DNA of 64,000 nucleotides, taken from NCBI GenBank assembly GCA_949291515.1, contig CASEVY010000006.1:58939-122938 (forward strand), written 5' to 3'. Each line of letters starts with the position of its first letter. Within the stretch, counting starts at the first letter, position 1. Positions 52,724 to 62,187 of this stretch are shown one piece after another. The position numbers and the translations under genes were made by a program. Origin of the DNA: an uncultured bacterium (GTDB lineage: Bacteria > Elusimicrobiota > Elusimicrobia > Elusimicrobiales > Elusimicrobiaceae). The notes under the pieces are model-generated. The model was not told where the DNA came from and ran no database searches. It saw only the letters and a list, made by a program, of their open reading frames with translations.

Positions 52724-53488
52724 TCAATTGTTTTTAATAATGCTGCGATAGAAAAACTCCTCCAACGCTTCAGGCTTTTGCGTCGCTTCTGGCAAGCTGT
52801 CGACATATCGTTTATAATACTCGTAATTTTCTTCTATCCAGCGGTTGATTTCCTCGTTTTGCGCGATAGTGTCGCGCTCTTTGCCGCTCTTTTTTAATTC
52901 CAGTAATTCTTCTATGAAACTCAGAATTTTCTTTTCATTCCCATATCCTTTCTTAAGTTTTGCCATCTCAATAGGCGGCGGAGTTTTTTCCCTTTCTATC
53001 CACCTGCACGCGCCCAAAGTACGGAAAATATAAAGATACTTCTTTATTTTTATTCTCTCGGCGGATACATATTCCTTATAGTTCTTCTTACCGTAGGAAA
53101 GATAAGAATATATCAAAACTTTGGGGTTATAATATTTCGCGGCTAAAGCGGAAAATTCTTTTCCCAAGTCATCTTCAACATACTTTATGGGGCTGTGCAG
53201 CCATTCATATAGCGATATATTCCCCTTTAACAACAGCGCCAGCGTCTTGCCCAATTCCCAACCGCCGAAATCAAATGTAGCGTCCCGCGAAATAAAATTA
53301 AAAAAATTATCCGCCTTTCTTAGGGAAAAATACCATTGTGGCCGATGATAATACAAGAAACGCACGTCATAATCGCTGTCGTCGGAAGCAAACCCCCACG
53401 CTCGGCTGCCCGATTCCGCCGCGTAAAAGATTTTGATATCCTTTTCTTTTTCAATATCGCGCAAAGCGCTTATTATTTTCTTTCTCAT
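52724..53488 (-). CDS. RlaP-type (YcgL/COG3541) predicted nucleotidyltransferase
   Basis: 254 aa. Pol-beta nucleotidyltransferase core: IFYAAESGSRAWGFASDDSD then YDVRFLYYHRPQWYFSL, residues 19-54 (GS...DSDYDV gives the two metal-binding Asp). ELGKTLALLLKGNISLYEWL near residue 88 also fits the family. Such proteins are predicted RNA-repair factors encoded near RNA ligases, and here RtcB lies 0.9 kb away on the divergent side. TAGAAT ends 6 nt before the ATG. Confidence 0.82.
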   Translation of the reverse strand: MRKKIISALRDIEKEKDIKIFYAAESGSRAWGFASDDSDYDVRFLYYHRPQWYFSLRKADNFFNFISRDATFDFGGWELGKTLALLLKGNISLYEWLHSPIKYVEDDLGKEFSALAAKYYNPKVLIYSYLSYGKKNYKEYVSAERIKIKKYLYIFRTLGACRWIEREKTPPPIEMAKLKKGYGNEKKILSFIEELLELKKSGKERDTIAQNEEINRWIEENYEYYKRYVDSLPEATQKPEALEEFFYRSIIKNN

Positions 53489-53623
53489 AACTAAATTCTA
53501 CTTATTATGAGCGACAGCCTATTGTCGCCGGAAAATATATTTAACCTTTTTTTAAACGACCGAATGCTGTCGCTTTGATGTTTTAGAATATTAACAACAG
53601 GATACTTATAAGGAGAAGAATAA

Positions 53624-54094
53624 ATGAATTTAAACAAAGCATTTAAAAAAAGAAACAAACTGCAGGAAGAAATCAACGAACTGCGCGCAATGATGTCCTC
53701 CAAAATCATCGTCAGGGAAAAAGGCGAAGAGGAAAATCGATTGCTTTTAAACGGTTTTACCGCCGAAGAATGGCTGGCCTTTGTCAACGGGAAATACGAA
53801 GAACTTTCCAAATTGCTAATAGCCATAGATAAGGCCAATGCCGAGATAAAGCCTCTTTTGAGCGAGATAAATATTTATAAAGCTCAAAAGTCCTTTCTGA
53901 CGGGATTGAACGATTATATAGCCAAAAGCCCAAGAAAATATTATTATAGTGAAACGAACAAAACCGTATATTACGAACTAAATCTCAAACAGGAAGAGAT
54001 ATTGGCCCTAATCGCCAAATTAAGCGAAAAAATTGAGAATTTGGAAGAGAAAATACAAAAACTAAACTTCGAAACCCAAGTTTTGGCGGAGTAG
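53624..54094 (+). CDS. DIP1984-like coiled-coil protein
   Basis: 156 aa, almost wholly helical with heptads (NKLQEEINELRAMMSSKIIV; LSEKIENLEEKIQKLNFETQ) and a middle YYYSETNKTVYYELN strand pair. Similar in shape to DIP1984/septicolysin-like family proteins, function unknown. AAGGAGA Shine-Dalgarno. Lies between the RlaP-like and rtcB genes, reading towards rtcB with a 256-nt gap (54095-54350) in which I see only a CCATATATGG palindrome (54178-54187). Confidence 0.6.
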   Translation: MNLNKAFKKRNKLQEEINELRAMMSSKIIVREKGEEENRLLLNGFTAEEWLAFVNGKYEELSKLLIAIDKANAEIKPLLSEINIYKAQKSFLTGLNDYIAKSPRKYYYSETNKTVYYELNLKQEEILALIAKLSEKIENLEEKIQKLNFETQVLAE

Positions 54095-54350
54095 CAATAC
54101 TCCCCCGAAGAGAGCGAAAAGGTGAACTATGTTCTTTAATATATGTTCGATAAGTTCTGCCAAATAGGTATGATATGCCATATATGGTTATCTGCCCCTA
54201 TGTCACGAGTTGTTGGCAAAATTAAAAAAGTTATCAAGAAAAAAAACGCCAAACAGTCTTGGACAGAATATAAAACTTAAACGGTATAAAACTTATTTGG
54301 AACTATTGGCGTATATACTTTTCGTTCTCTCGTTATATAAGGAAAAACAA

Positions 54351-55538
54351 ATGGAAAAATTGAAAGAAAATATTTTATCTTGGTGCTCCAATATGGAGCC
54401 CGCCGCCAGAATGCAGGCGGAAAATTTATCCCTCCACCCCTGCCTTTACGGGAATGTCTGCTTAATGCCGGACGCGCACAGCGGATACGGAATGCCTATC
54501 GGAGGTGTCGCGGCTTTGGATAATGCAATATCGCCAAATATGGTCGGAGTGGATATCGGCTGCGGAATGTTGGCTGTCCAAACCTCGCTTGAACAAATGC
54601 CTCGAGAAAAAGTCCGCGCCGCCGTAGATAAAATATATGCCCGCATACCTTTGGGGTTCGAACATCATCAAGAATCTATGGAAAACCCCATATTTTCCGA
54701 CTTAAAACGTTGGGAAGATACCGAAATATGCAAACGGGAATTGATTTCCGCCCGCAAACAGATAGGCACTTTGGGCGGCGGCAACCATTTCATAGAAATA
54801 CAATACGGCAGCGACGGACATATCTGGTTTATGATACACAGCGGCAGCCGCAATTTGGGCAAGAAAGTGGCGGAATACTATAATAAACAAGCCGTAAAAC
54901 TGTGCCTTATGTTCAAACAGGAGAAAACCGTAAAAGACGATTTGGCTTTCCTGCCCATAGGCACTAAAGAAGCCGCCGCATACATAAAGGAGATGAAGCT
55001 CTGTTTGGATTTCGCCTACGAGAACCGCAAAGCGATGGCAAAAAAAATAAAGGAAATATTTTTGGAGGAACTGCCTCAAACTCAATTTCTTAAGGAAATA
55101 AATATCCACCACAACTATGCCGCCATTGAAGAACATTATGGCCGTAAATTGTGGGTCCACCGCAAAGGGGCAACTTTAGCAAAAAAAGATACCATCGGGA
55201 TTATACCCGGCTCTCAGGGGAGCAGTTCTTATATAGTGCAAGGGCTAGGCAACGAGCTCTCTCTGCAATCCTGTTCGCACGGCGCGGGGCGGCGTATGTC
55301 GCGCGCTAAAGCGATAAAAGAACTGGATTTGGCCGGCCAGCAAAAAATTTTAGACGACCAGGGCATAATACATCGCCTGAATGAACAAGCCTTGCTGGAC
55401 GAAGCTCCCGACGCATATAAAAATATAGACGAAGTAATGGCCGCACAGCAAGATTTGGTGAGTATTTTGGTCAAACTTCAACCTTTGGGAGTAGTCAAAG
55501 CTTTGAACGAGAAAAAATATCCCCAAGCTAAGCTATAA
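54351..55538 (+). CDS. rtcB: RNA-splicing ligase RtcB
   Basis: 395 aa from ATG 54351 (AAGGA Shine-Dalgarno 7 nt upstream; the longer frame has no similarity). RtcB motifs: CLMPDAHSGYGMPIGGVAAL near residue 35, VGVDIGCGMLAVQTSL near 60 (metal-binding Asp/Cys), LGGGNHFIEIQ near 140, IHSGSRNLGKKVAEYYN near 160, INIHHNYAAIEEHYG near 245, and HGAGRRMSRAKA near 305 (guanylated His). Joins 2',3'-cyclic phosphate or 3'-phosphate RNA ends to 5'-OH ends with GTP. Shorter than E. coli RtcB, like the compact subgroup. Confidence 0.95.
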   Translation: MEKLKENILSWCSNMEPAARMQAENLSLHPCLYGNVCLMPDAHSGYGMPIGGVAALDNAISPNMVGVDIGCGMLAVQTSLEQMPREKVRAAVDKIYARIPLGFEHHQESMENPIFSDLKRWEDTEICKRELISARKQIGTLGGGNHFIEIQYGSDGHIWFMIHSGSRNLGKKVAEYYNKQAVKLCLMFKQEKTVKDDLAFLPIGTKEAAAYIKEMKLCLDFAYENRKAMAKKIKEIFLEELPQTQFLKEINIHHNYAAIEEHYGRKLWVHRKGATLAKKDTIGIIPGSQGSSSYIVQGLGNELSLQSCSHGAGRRMSRAKAIKELDLAGQQKILDDQGIIHRLNEQALLDEAPDAYKNIDEVMAAQQDLVSILVKLQPLGVVKALNEKKYPQAKL

Positions 55539-55560
55539 TGTGTTAATATAGAAAATAACT

Positions 55561-56487
55561 ATGATAAACGATACCTTAAATAAAATAACCCGCCTGATCT
55601 TTATACTTGGCGAGTTCGACAAAGGCCCCGTAATATTGGCAAATATCGCGCGGGATTTGGGGGTTAGCGTCCGCACCGTCCAACGCGATATAATAATATT
55701 GGAAAGCGCGGGTTTCCCCATAGCCAATATATCCAGAGGAGAGTATTGCTTTGTGGAAGGTTATACACTGGATAAACTTCATTTAAGCGCGAAAGAAGCC
55801 GCCCTTTTGGCCTTTTTGGGTTCCATAGCGGGCAGTTTGGGAGGCAGTTTCAAAGATACCTACCACAATCTGCGAGACAAAATATTGCAATCCCATTGCG
55901 ATAATCCATTCTATATCAAACTACCCAAAGGCCAAACTTTTTCAAACAATATAACCGTCAAAGCTATCGAGCAGGCCATCAAGAAAAGAAAAAAGCTAAA
56001 AATAGAGTATCAGAAATCCAGAATATCGGGCAGGGAAATTTCCCCTTTAAAAATAGCTTGGTACGACGGATTTTGGTATCTCTTGGCTTTGGGCGAAAAC
56101 AATCTTATTTTAAAGTTGCGTTTGGATAAAATCAAAGAATTGAAAAAAACGGAAAACACTTTCAAAATGCCGAAAAGTATGGATAAAATACTTGAGGAAA
56201 GCGCTTCAATCTGGTTTGAAGACAAACGCGATAAAAAAATCGAACTTAAAATATCTTCACAAGCGGCGTCATATTTTGAGAAGAAGGAATATTTTCCGCG
56301 TCAGAAAATTATCCGCAAAACAAATAACGGCGAACTCTATGTGGAGTGTTTTACCGGCAAATACGAAGAGATTTTACCCGTAGTCTTAAGATGGCTGCCC
56401 CATATCGTGGCGGTAACGCCGGAAGAATTTAAAGATAAGATAAAAGAAGTTTTATCCTCTTACGAGAAAAAAATAAACAAATCCTAA
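55561..56487 (+). CDS. HTH-WYL transcriptional regulator
   Basis: 308 aa. N-terminal winged helix (LANIARDLGVSVRTVQRDII, residues 27-46), a linker, and a WYL domain with IEYQKSRISGREISPLKIAW and FWYLLALGENN near residue 175, then a C-terminal WCX-like part. WYL domains bind nucleic acids or nucleotides and control defence and repair genes. It lies 22 nt after rtcB with its own TATAAT (55534-55539), so it probably senses RNA damage or stress for this locus, by position. Confidence 0.88.
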   Translation: MINDTLNKITRLIFILGEFDKGPVILANIARDLGVSVRTVQRDIIILESAGFPIANISRGEYCFVEGYTLDKLHLSAKEAALLAFLGSIAGSLGGSFKDTYHNLRDKILQSHCDNPFYIKLPKGQTFSNNITVKAIEQAIKKRKKLKIEYQKSRISGREISPLKIAWYDGFWYLLALGENNLILKLRLDKIKELKKTENTFKMPKSMDKILEESASIWFEDKRDKKIELKISSQAASYFEKKEYFPRQKIIRKTNNGELYVECFTGKYEEILPVVLRWLPHIVAVTPEEFKDKIKEVLSSYEKKINKS

Positions 56488-56561
56488 AATTTAATTTCTA
56501 TACCAAACGCTGCTATTAAAACAGACGAAAAATAGAGTCTATAGGGTATATTTTTGTCCTC

Positions 56562-57944
56562 TTATTTTAAGAAAAATTTCAGCAAATATTTCTTTAGCTC
56601 GGTATACGGCTGATATCTTAAAGCGACGTCTATCCACGTGCTCTTGTCCAAAATACTTTTTTTGCGGGAAAACGTTTCAAAGCCGAATTTTCCGTGATAA
56701 CACCCCATACCGCTTTCCCCCACTCCGCCAAAGGGCAGATACGGCGTGGCAAGATGTAAAATAACGTCATTTACGCAGCCGCCGCCGTAGCGGCAGCGCT
56801 CGGTTAGGTTTTTTATATTGGCTTTGTCTTCGGAAAATATATAAAGCGCCAAGGGGTGCGGTTTATCTTCAACGGTTTCTATAACTTCATTTAAATTCTT
56901 ATATGACAAAATAGGCAAAATAGGGCCGAAAATTTCCTCTTTCATAACGGCGTCGTCCCAGGAAACGTCCGTCATCAAAGTTGGCTCTATTTTCAAAGAT
57001 TTTTCGTCGCTTTTTCCCCCAAGTATTACCTTATTGCCGTCGATTAAAGCCAATAGCCGTTTAAAATGCTTCTCATTGACTATTTTGCCGTAATCGGGGT
57101 TGAGAAGCGGCTCTTTGCCGAATTGCTTTTCCGTTTCCGCTTTCAGTGCCTCGGTTAAAGCGGGCAGAATACTTTCTTGGCACAGAATATAATCGGGCGC
57201 GACGCATGTTTGCCCGCAGTTGAGGAATTTGCCGAAAACAATCCTTCTGGCCGATAGCTTTATATCGGCACTTTCGTCTACGATACAGGGGCTTTTGCCG
57301 CCAAGCTCCAAGGATACGGGCGTTAGATTTTCGGCCGCGCGGCGCAAAACTTCTTTGCCTACGGCGGTGCTGCCGGTAAAGAATATATAGTCGAATTTTT
57401 CAGAAAGCAGATTTTTGTTTTCTTCCCGTCCGCCAATAATTACGGCGACGTATTCTTCCGCAAATATTTCGCCCAGCATATTTTTAATCAAAAGGCTTGT
57501 ATTTGGGGAATAGGCGCTCGGTTTTAAAACGACGGTATTGCCCGCCGCGAGAGCTTCTATTAAAGGCTCTATGCAAAGCAAGAAAGGATAGTTCCACGGG
57601 CTGAGTATCAGCACATTGCCCATCGGAACGGTTTTTATAATACTCTTTGCGGGAAAATTGGAAAGCGGCGTCGGAACGATTTTGTCTTTGGAAAGTTTTT
57701 TCAAATTCTTTAAGAAATAAGCTATTTCTTCCAAACACAAGGATATTTCGCACATATACGATTCGGCTTCGCTTTTGCCCAAATCTTTATGAAGTGCGGC
57801 GCAGATATTCTTTTCATACTTTTTTACGGCGGATTTTAATTTCTTTAGCTGCTCAAGCCTGAAAGCCAGCGGCAAGGTCGCCCCTCTTTTAAAAAAATCC
57901 CGCTGTTTTTGCAATATGGTATCCACTTTACCCCCTCTGCTCAT
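56562..57944 (-). CDS. Aldehyde dehydrogenase, class 3 type
   Basis: 460 aa. ALDH signs: GNVLILSPWNYPFLLCIEPL near residue 108, FFTGSTAVGKEVLRRAAENL near 190, LELGGKSPCIVD near 215 (catalytic Glu), NCGQTCVAPDYILC near 245 (catalytic Cys), and GGVGESGMGCYHGKFGFETF near 420. Closest to YwdH/class 3 enzymes that oxidise fatty or aromatic aldehydes. A GTG at 57926 behind AGAGGGGG has the better Shine-Dalgarno, so the true start may be 6 codons shorter. Confidence 0.9.
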   Translation of the reverse strand: MSRGGKVDTILQKQRDFFKRGATLPLAFRLEQLKKLKSAVKKYEKNICAALHKDLGKSEAESYMCEISLCLEEIAYFLKNLKKLSKDKIVPTPLSNFPAKSIIKTVPMGNVLILSPWNYPFLLCIEPLIEALAAGNTVVLKPSAYSPNTSLLIKNMLGEIFAEEYVAVIIGGREENKNLLSEKFDYIFFTGSTAVGKEVLRRAAENLTPVSLELGGKSPCIVDESADIKLSARRIVFGKFLNCGQTCVAPDYILCQESILPALTEALKAETEKQFGKEPLLNPDYGKIVNEKHFKRLLALIDGNKVILGGKSDEKSLKIEPTLMTDVSWDDAVMKEEIFGPILPILSYKNLNEVIETVEDKPHPLALYIFSEDKANIKNLTERCRYGGGCVNDVILHLATPYLPFGGVGESGMGCYHGKFGFETFSRKKSILDKSTWIDVALRYQPYTELKKYLLKFFLK

Positions 57945-58038
57945 ATTGATAGATATATTATGACATAAAAATATCGGATTGCCTCAATTCACGCCGAAAG
58001 CGCCATATCTGATATTTTCGGGCTATTTTTATTATTAG

Positions 58039-58389
58039 CAATACTTATTACCCTTAGGCGGCCCAGCGATACACGGGTATATTCCAATAGAATTTATCGG
58101 CAAATATTTGGGGCCCGGAAATCCTTTTCTTGTTCCCATCGCCGCGATAGTGGGCGCGCCAATATACGCAAATCACGCGGGCGTTATACCGATAATTCAG
58201 GCGCTTTTGCTAAAAGGAGTGCCGATAGGTACGGCTATAGTGATACTAATGAGCATTACCGCCGTTTCCCTGCCGGAAATGATGATGTTAAAAAAAGTTT
58301 TTTCTTTCAAGTTGCTTGGGCTGTTTACGCTTTACTTGATTATCTCTTTTATAATAGTAGGCTATATACTTAATTGGATAATGGTTTAG
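58039..58389 (+). pseudogene. C-terminal fragment of a YraQ/ArsP-type permease
   Basis: 117 codons in frame to TAG 58389, without an ATG near the beginning and with an in-frame TAG at 58036. AIHGYIPIEFIGKYLGPGNP, PIYANHAGVIPIIQALLLKG and AVSLPEMMMLKKVFSFKLLG match the last third of PF03773 permeases (normally about 300-350 aa, eight helices). The N-terminal two thirds are missing, so the gene is dead. Confidence 0.8.
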
Positions 58390-58638
58390 GTATACTCCCA
58401 GATTTCTACGCGCAATGTGCGAACCTAAGTTCTTTTATTTCCTGGGTGTGATGTCTGTAGCCTGTAAACTTTAATAAAATTTCCCCAAAAACAAGTAATT
58501 TATCGACATTGCCATTGAGCAACTCCTTCCAATCGTAAACATAATATTTTAGTGCGGCATATCTAATTAATATTTGTCCTAAATTATGCTAATATAAAGT
58601 AAATATATTTTTACAATTCTCTATAGGGAGATTTTACG
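58390..58638 (+). promoter_or_regulatory. cas9 upstream region
   Basis: 249 nt, no gene. TGC-TAATAT (58588-58596) with A/T-rich surroundings is the best promoter for cas operon transcription, and AGGGAG (58626-58631) is the Shine-Dalgarno for cas9. A stretch TTATTTCCTGGGTG recalls part of the CRISPR repeat but is too short to call. Confidence 0.45.
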
Positions 58639-61600
58639 ATGGGAAACAATAAAATTTCTTTAGGCAAATTCTACCGATTGGGTATAGATTTGGGAACTTC
58701 TTCTATCGGCACTGCCATTTATGAATTAGATGAAAATAGAAATATTACTCGTTTGATTCATTTAGACAGTTATATTTTTGGAGAGCCCGTTGCTCCCAAA
58801 GAAATGCTAACGCTTAATACCGCTCGGCGCAATGCGCGGCTTATCAGAAGGCAAGTTGAACGAAAAGCTGCCCGCTTGCGTAAAATAGGATATATAGCTC
58901 AATCTCTGGGCATCGAGCGAAGTGATTTAATCTCCGACAAAGAAGATGTCGTCTGCCTGCGGTCAAAAGCGGTGGAAGAAAAGATAACTCTTCCGCAGTT
59001 AATAAAAGTATTTTGCCATATTGTAAAAAATAGGGGCTATAAAGGCACTTTAAGCCAGGCTGACCAAGGCGTCGTCGGCAAAAAATTAAGTCAGACGTCG
59101 GCCCAATTGACAGAGGGCAAAACCCTGGGACAGCTTCTTTATGAACGAAAAAACAAAAGCGATGGAACCCCTTGGCGCAAAATAGAGGAAGACGGAACTT
59201 TTATTTATCGAGAAATGGTGGAAGAAGAATTTTCCCGTATTTATGACAAGCAAAGCGCTTATTATCCCGAATTGTCCGCCAATTATAAGGTATGGGGAGA
59301 AAATATGTTCCCAGATTTTCCTGGGCAAAAGGAGATACCTCTAAAAGACGCTTTTCATTCAGCTCTATTTTATCAGCGTCCAATTAAATGGGAATTGGAA
59401 ACGGTGGGCAGCTGTACGCTATTCCCTCAGGAAAAGCGAGCTTCCTGCGCGCAAATAGCATATCAACAATATCGTTTAGCCAAAGATATATCCAACCTGC
59501 GTCTTGCCAAAAAAGGAGAAAAAGAAGCCCACCCGTTAACATTGGCGCAACAAACGCAGCTGTTTAACTATGTTAATTTATCTTCTCAGGATTACACAAA
59601 AGAAAATAAAGTAGTTCCTTTTGCCAAAATTTATGAATATCTGGCATTACCTGCCGATTCCTCTTTTACCATTGACCGTAAAACCGGTACAAAACAAGGC
59701 CTAAAAGGAAATACTACTCTTTTTGCCTTTGAACAGGCGGGAGTATTGAATGACTGGGCTGAACTTACCGATAAAGAACAAGAACTGGTAATAGAGTTTT
59801 TATCAAATGTTACGAGCTTTACCGACATTAATGACAATACGGATTACTATATTTCTCAGAGTTTTGCCCGGCTAACTAAAAATATTGAAGCTCTGGCAGA
59901 AGAACGCCAAAAAGGCATTCTTTTTATATTAAATCTAAAACAGAAAGGTATATTTAAATCATTTGAATTGGAAAGGGGACGCTCCTCCTATGGCGTTAAA
60001 GCTTTAAATTTGATTGCTGACGGGCTGCTGCAAGGAAAAGAAGAGACGCAAATTTTAGCGGAAATAAAACCGGAGCAAACGGGTCTTCGCGGAAAGTTAC
60101 GTTCGGTAGCGGCCATAAAAACGCAAGAATCTATAAATGACCCGGTTATGAGCCGCTCTCTGTCGGAATTTTACAGAATATTAAACTATATTGTTAAGAA
60201 ATACGGTCGACCGGATGAAATTATTGTGGAACTTTCCCGTGAAATCAAAAATTCTTTGCGGCGCCGCCAATGGTTGGAAGGACAAAACAGACTGCAGGCC
60301 GAGGAACGCAAAAAAGCGATAGCGGAACTTCAGAAAGGAAAGGTATTGCTCTCACCCCGCAACATAGAAAAATATTTATTATGGGAGGAGCAAAACCACC
60401 TTTGCCCCTATAGCGGGCAGAACATTTCATTTGCTCAGGCGTTTGACGAGAAGCAAACACAGGTGGACCATATCATTCCTCAGCAAGGAGATATCCCCGG
60501 CCCCAATGTGTTTGAAAATAAGGTATTGGCTTTTACGCAGGAAAATAAAGAAAAGTCTAACCGTTTGCCTTATGAGTGGAAGTTTAAAGAAGATATAGAA
60601 GAGTATTTGGCTTTTAATAAAGAAAAGAAAGCTAAACGCAAAAAAGGGGAAGATATTAGCGCCTCTTTTGGGAAGCATAGCCCGCTTATCAACTTCGTTA
60701 CCCATTTATGGGGATTGTATAACAAAGAAAAAGGAGGCTATTACTCGGCCCGCGAACGTAAACGCAAACCTACGCAAAAAGGGGCGCGCATCTTGCGTAA
60801 AATAAATAATTTGCTTGCTACTCCCGCCCAAGTAAAGCAGGATTTCTCAAACAGACAAAACCAAGAAACCGCTTGGATCGGTAAAATAGTATTGGATTGG
60901 TGCAAGGATATTTGCCCGAAAGTGACTCCTTGCTTTGGCCCATTGACGGCTTATATGCGTTCCCAGCTGCATTTTGACAGGATTCTCCCGCTAATTCGTA
61001 TAGAAGAAAAGAAAACTCTGTTTGACAAAGACGACAAAGAAATAAATCCCAAAAAATGGAAAGAATTATATTCCCCCATACCTTTGCGATATAGCCAAGC
61101 AGAAGCATTAAAAGAAGATTTTGAAAATTTCTGTTCCGCAATGGCTTATCCGCCGTTAACGGAAAAAGATAAGCAAAAGTATTTTAATGCTTTTTGCCTG
61201 GAGCAGCGTACCCAGCTGAAATTTAACAAACGTTGCGATCACCGCCACCACGCCGTAGATGCCGCCGTTATAGGTTTATGCACATTATCTTTAGTGCAAA
61301 AAGCGGCGGAACATAACAGAAAATACGGCACTTTGCATACTATTGAATGGATAAATACCGATGGCACCCGTGATAAGACAAAAGATGTCCCCGGTTTTAT
61401 GCCGGATAATATTCCCCAATATGATGCCATTTGTAAGGATATAAAGCAACGCCTTAGCAATTATGTGGTTTGGCACAAACCGGATCACTTTCCTGCGGGG
61501 AAATTTTTTGATGAAACCGCTTATGCAATTCGGGAAAAAGACGGTGCAGAACGTTTTGTCAAAAGGGCGCCTTTAAGCAGTTTTATTAAAGCAGACGCTC

Positions 61601-62187
61601 AAAAAACAAAGGCGAATTTAGAAAAGCTGTTATTTTCCGATAAAATTAAACAAGTCATTTTGGAAAAGTTCCAGCAACGTTTAACACAAGGCCTAAGCAT
61701 AGAAGAAGCCCTCTGCGGACGAAAAGATGACCCGAAGGACGGCATTTATTACCGCGGCAATAAAGTAAAACAAGTAAAGTATATGTACTTAACCGGACGC
61801 GGAATTAGAGAATTTGACCCCAATGCCGACAAAAAAGTCACTCATACCGACAAAGGCGGAAAAATCCACCGGAAGGCTTATCAAAATTACGGTTATGCCT
61901 GTATGGATTTTGACGCTAAAACCGGCAAACGTACGGCCTTGATACCGATATGGAAATACAATAATAACGAAGAAATTCCTCAAGGAATTACCCGTATATT
62001 TATTGGGGATACCTTATTTGATACCGTCAGCAAACAGTTTTACCGGGTAAAACAGTTTAGTGCTCAGGCGGGGCTTGTTTTACGTCTTACAACTGAAGTT
62101 AATGAAAGTGATATACGTACAAACAATATAAAAAATTACAAACTAATATCTTCTCGGGAGGATATTATTAAGTACAAAAACGAATGA
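58639..62187 (+). CDS. cas9: CRISPR-associated endonuclease Cas9 (type II-C)
   Basis: 1182 aa. RuvC-I YRLGIDLGTSSIGTAIYEL with Asp17, arginine-rich bridge helix (TARRNARLIRRQVERKAARL, about residues 57-76), RuvC-II IIVELSREIKNS near 530, HNH HLCPYSGQNISF plus QVDHIIPQQ near 610 with downstream ENKEKSNRLPYEW, RuvC-III HHAVDAAVIGL near 870, and a C-terminal PAM-interacting part. All key residues are present, so it should be active. Size and the absence of csn2 and cas4 place it in II-C. Its stop overlaps the cas1 start (ATGA). Confidence 0.97.
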   Translation: MGNNKISLGKFYRLGIDLGTSSIGTAIYELDENRNITRLIHLDSYIFGEPVAPKEMLTLNTARRNARLIRRQVERKAARLRKIGYIAQSLGIERSDLISDKEDVVCLRSKAVEEKITLPQLIKVFCHIVKNRGYKGTLSQADQGVVGKKLSQTSAQLTEGKTLGQLLYERKNKSDGTPWRKIEEDGTFIYREMVEEEFSRIYDKQSAYYPELSANYKVWGENMFPDFPGQKEIPLKDAFHSALFYQRPIKWELETVGSCTLFPQEKRASCAQIAYQQYRLAKDISNLRLAKKGEKEAHPLTLAQQTQLFNYVNLSSQDYTKENKVVPFAKIYEYLALPADSSFTIDRKTGTKQGLKGNTTLFAFEQAGVLNDWAELTDKEQELVIEFLSNVTSFTDINDNTDYYISQSFARLTKNIEALAEERQKGILFILNLKQKGIFKSFELERGRSSYGVKALNLIADGLLQGKEETQILAEIKPEQTGLRGKLRSVAAIKTQESINDPVMSRSLSEFYRILNYIVKKYGRPDEIIVELSREIKNSLRRRQWLEGQNRLQAEERKKAIAELQKGKVLLSPRNIEKYLLWEEQNHLCPYSGQNISFAQAFDEKQTQVDHIIPQQGDIPGPNVFENKVLAFTQENKEKSNRLPYEWKFKEDIEEYLAFNKEKKAKRKKGEDISASFGKHSPLINFVTHLWGLYNKEKGGYYSARERKRKPTQKGARILRKINNLLATPAQVKQDFSNRQNQETAWIGKIVLDWCKDICPKVTPCFGPLTAYMRSQLHFDRILPLIRIEEKKTLFDKDDKEINPKKWKELYSPIPLRYSQAEALKEDFENFCSAMAYPPLTEKDKQKYFNAFCLEQRTQLKFNKRCDHRHHAVDAAVIGLCTLSLVQKAAEHNRKYGTLHTIEWINTDGTRDKTKDVPGFMPDNIPQYDAICKDIKQRLSNYVVWHKPDHFPAGKFFDETAYAIREKDGAERFVKRAPLSSFIKADAQKTKANLEKLLFSDKIKQVILEKFQQRLTQGLSIEEALCGRKDDPKDGIYYRGNKVKQVKYMYLTGRGIREFDPNADKKVTHTDKGGKIHRKAYQNYGYACMDFDAKTGKRTALIPIWKYNNNEEIPQGITRIFIGDTLFDTVSKQFYRVKQFSAQAGLVLRLTTEVNESDIRTNNIKNYKLISSREDIIKYKNE

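Noticed and set aside
54210..54350. 47-codon N-terminal extension of RtcB
   Set aside because: No similarity to RtcB and no ribosome-binding site, while ATG 54351 has a good one and aligns with the family start.
58425..58455. Degenerate repeat-like sequence upstream of cas9 (scaRNA or long tracrRNA idea)
   Set aside because: Only TTATT and TGGGTG match the CRISPR repeat, the order of matches is inconsistent, and there is no promoter-terminator pair around it.
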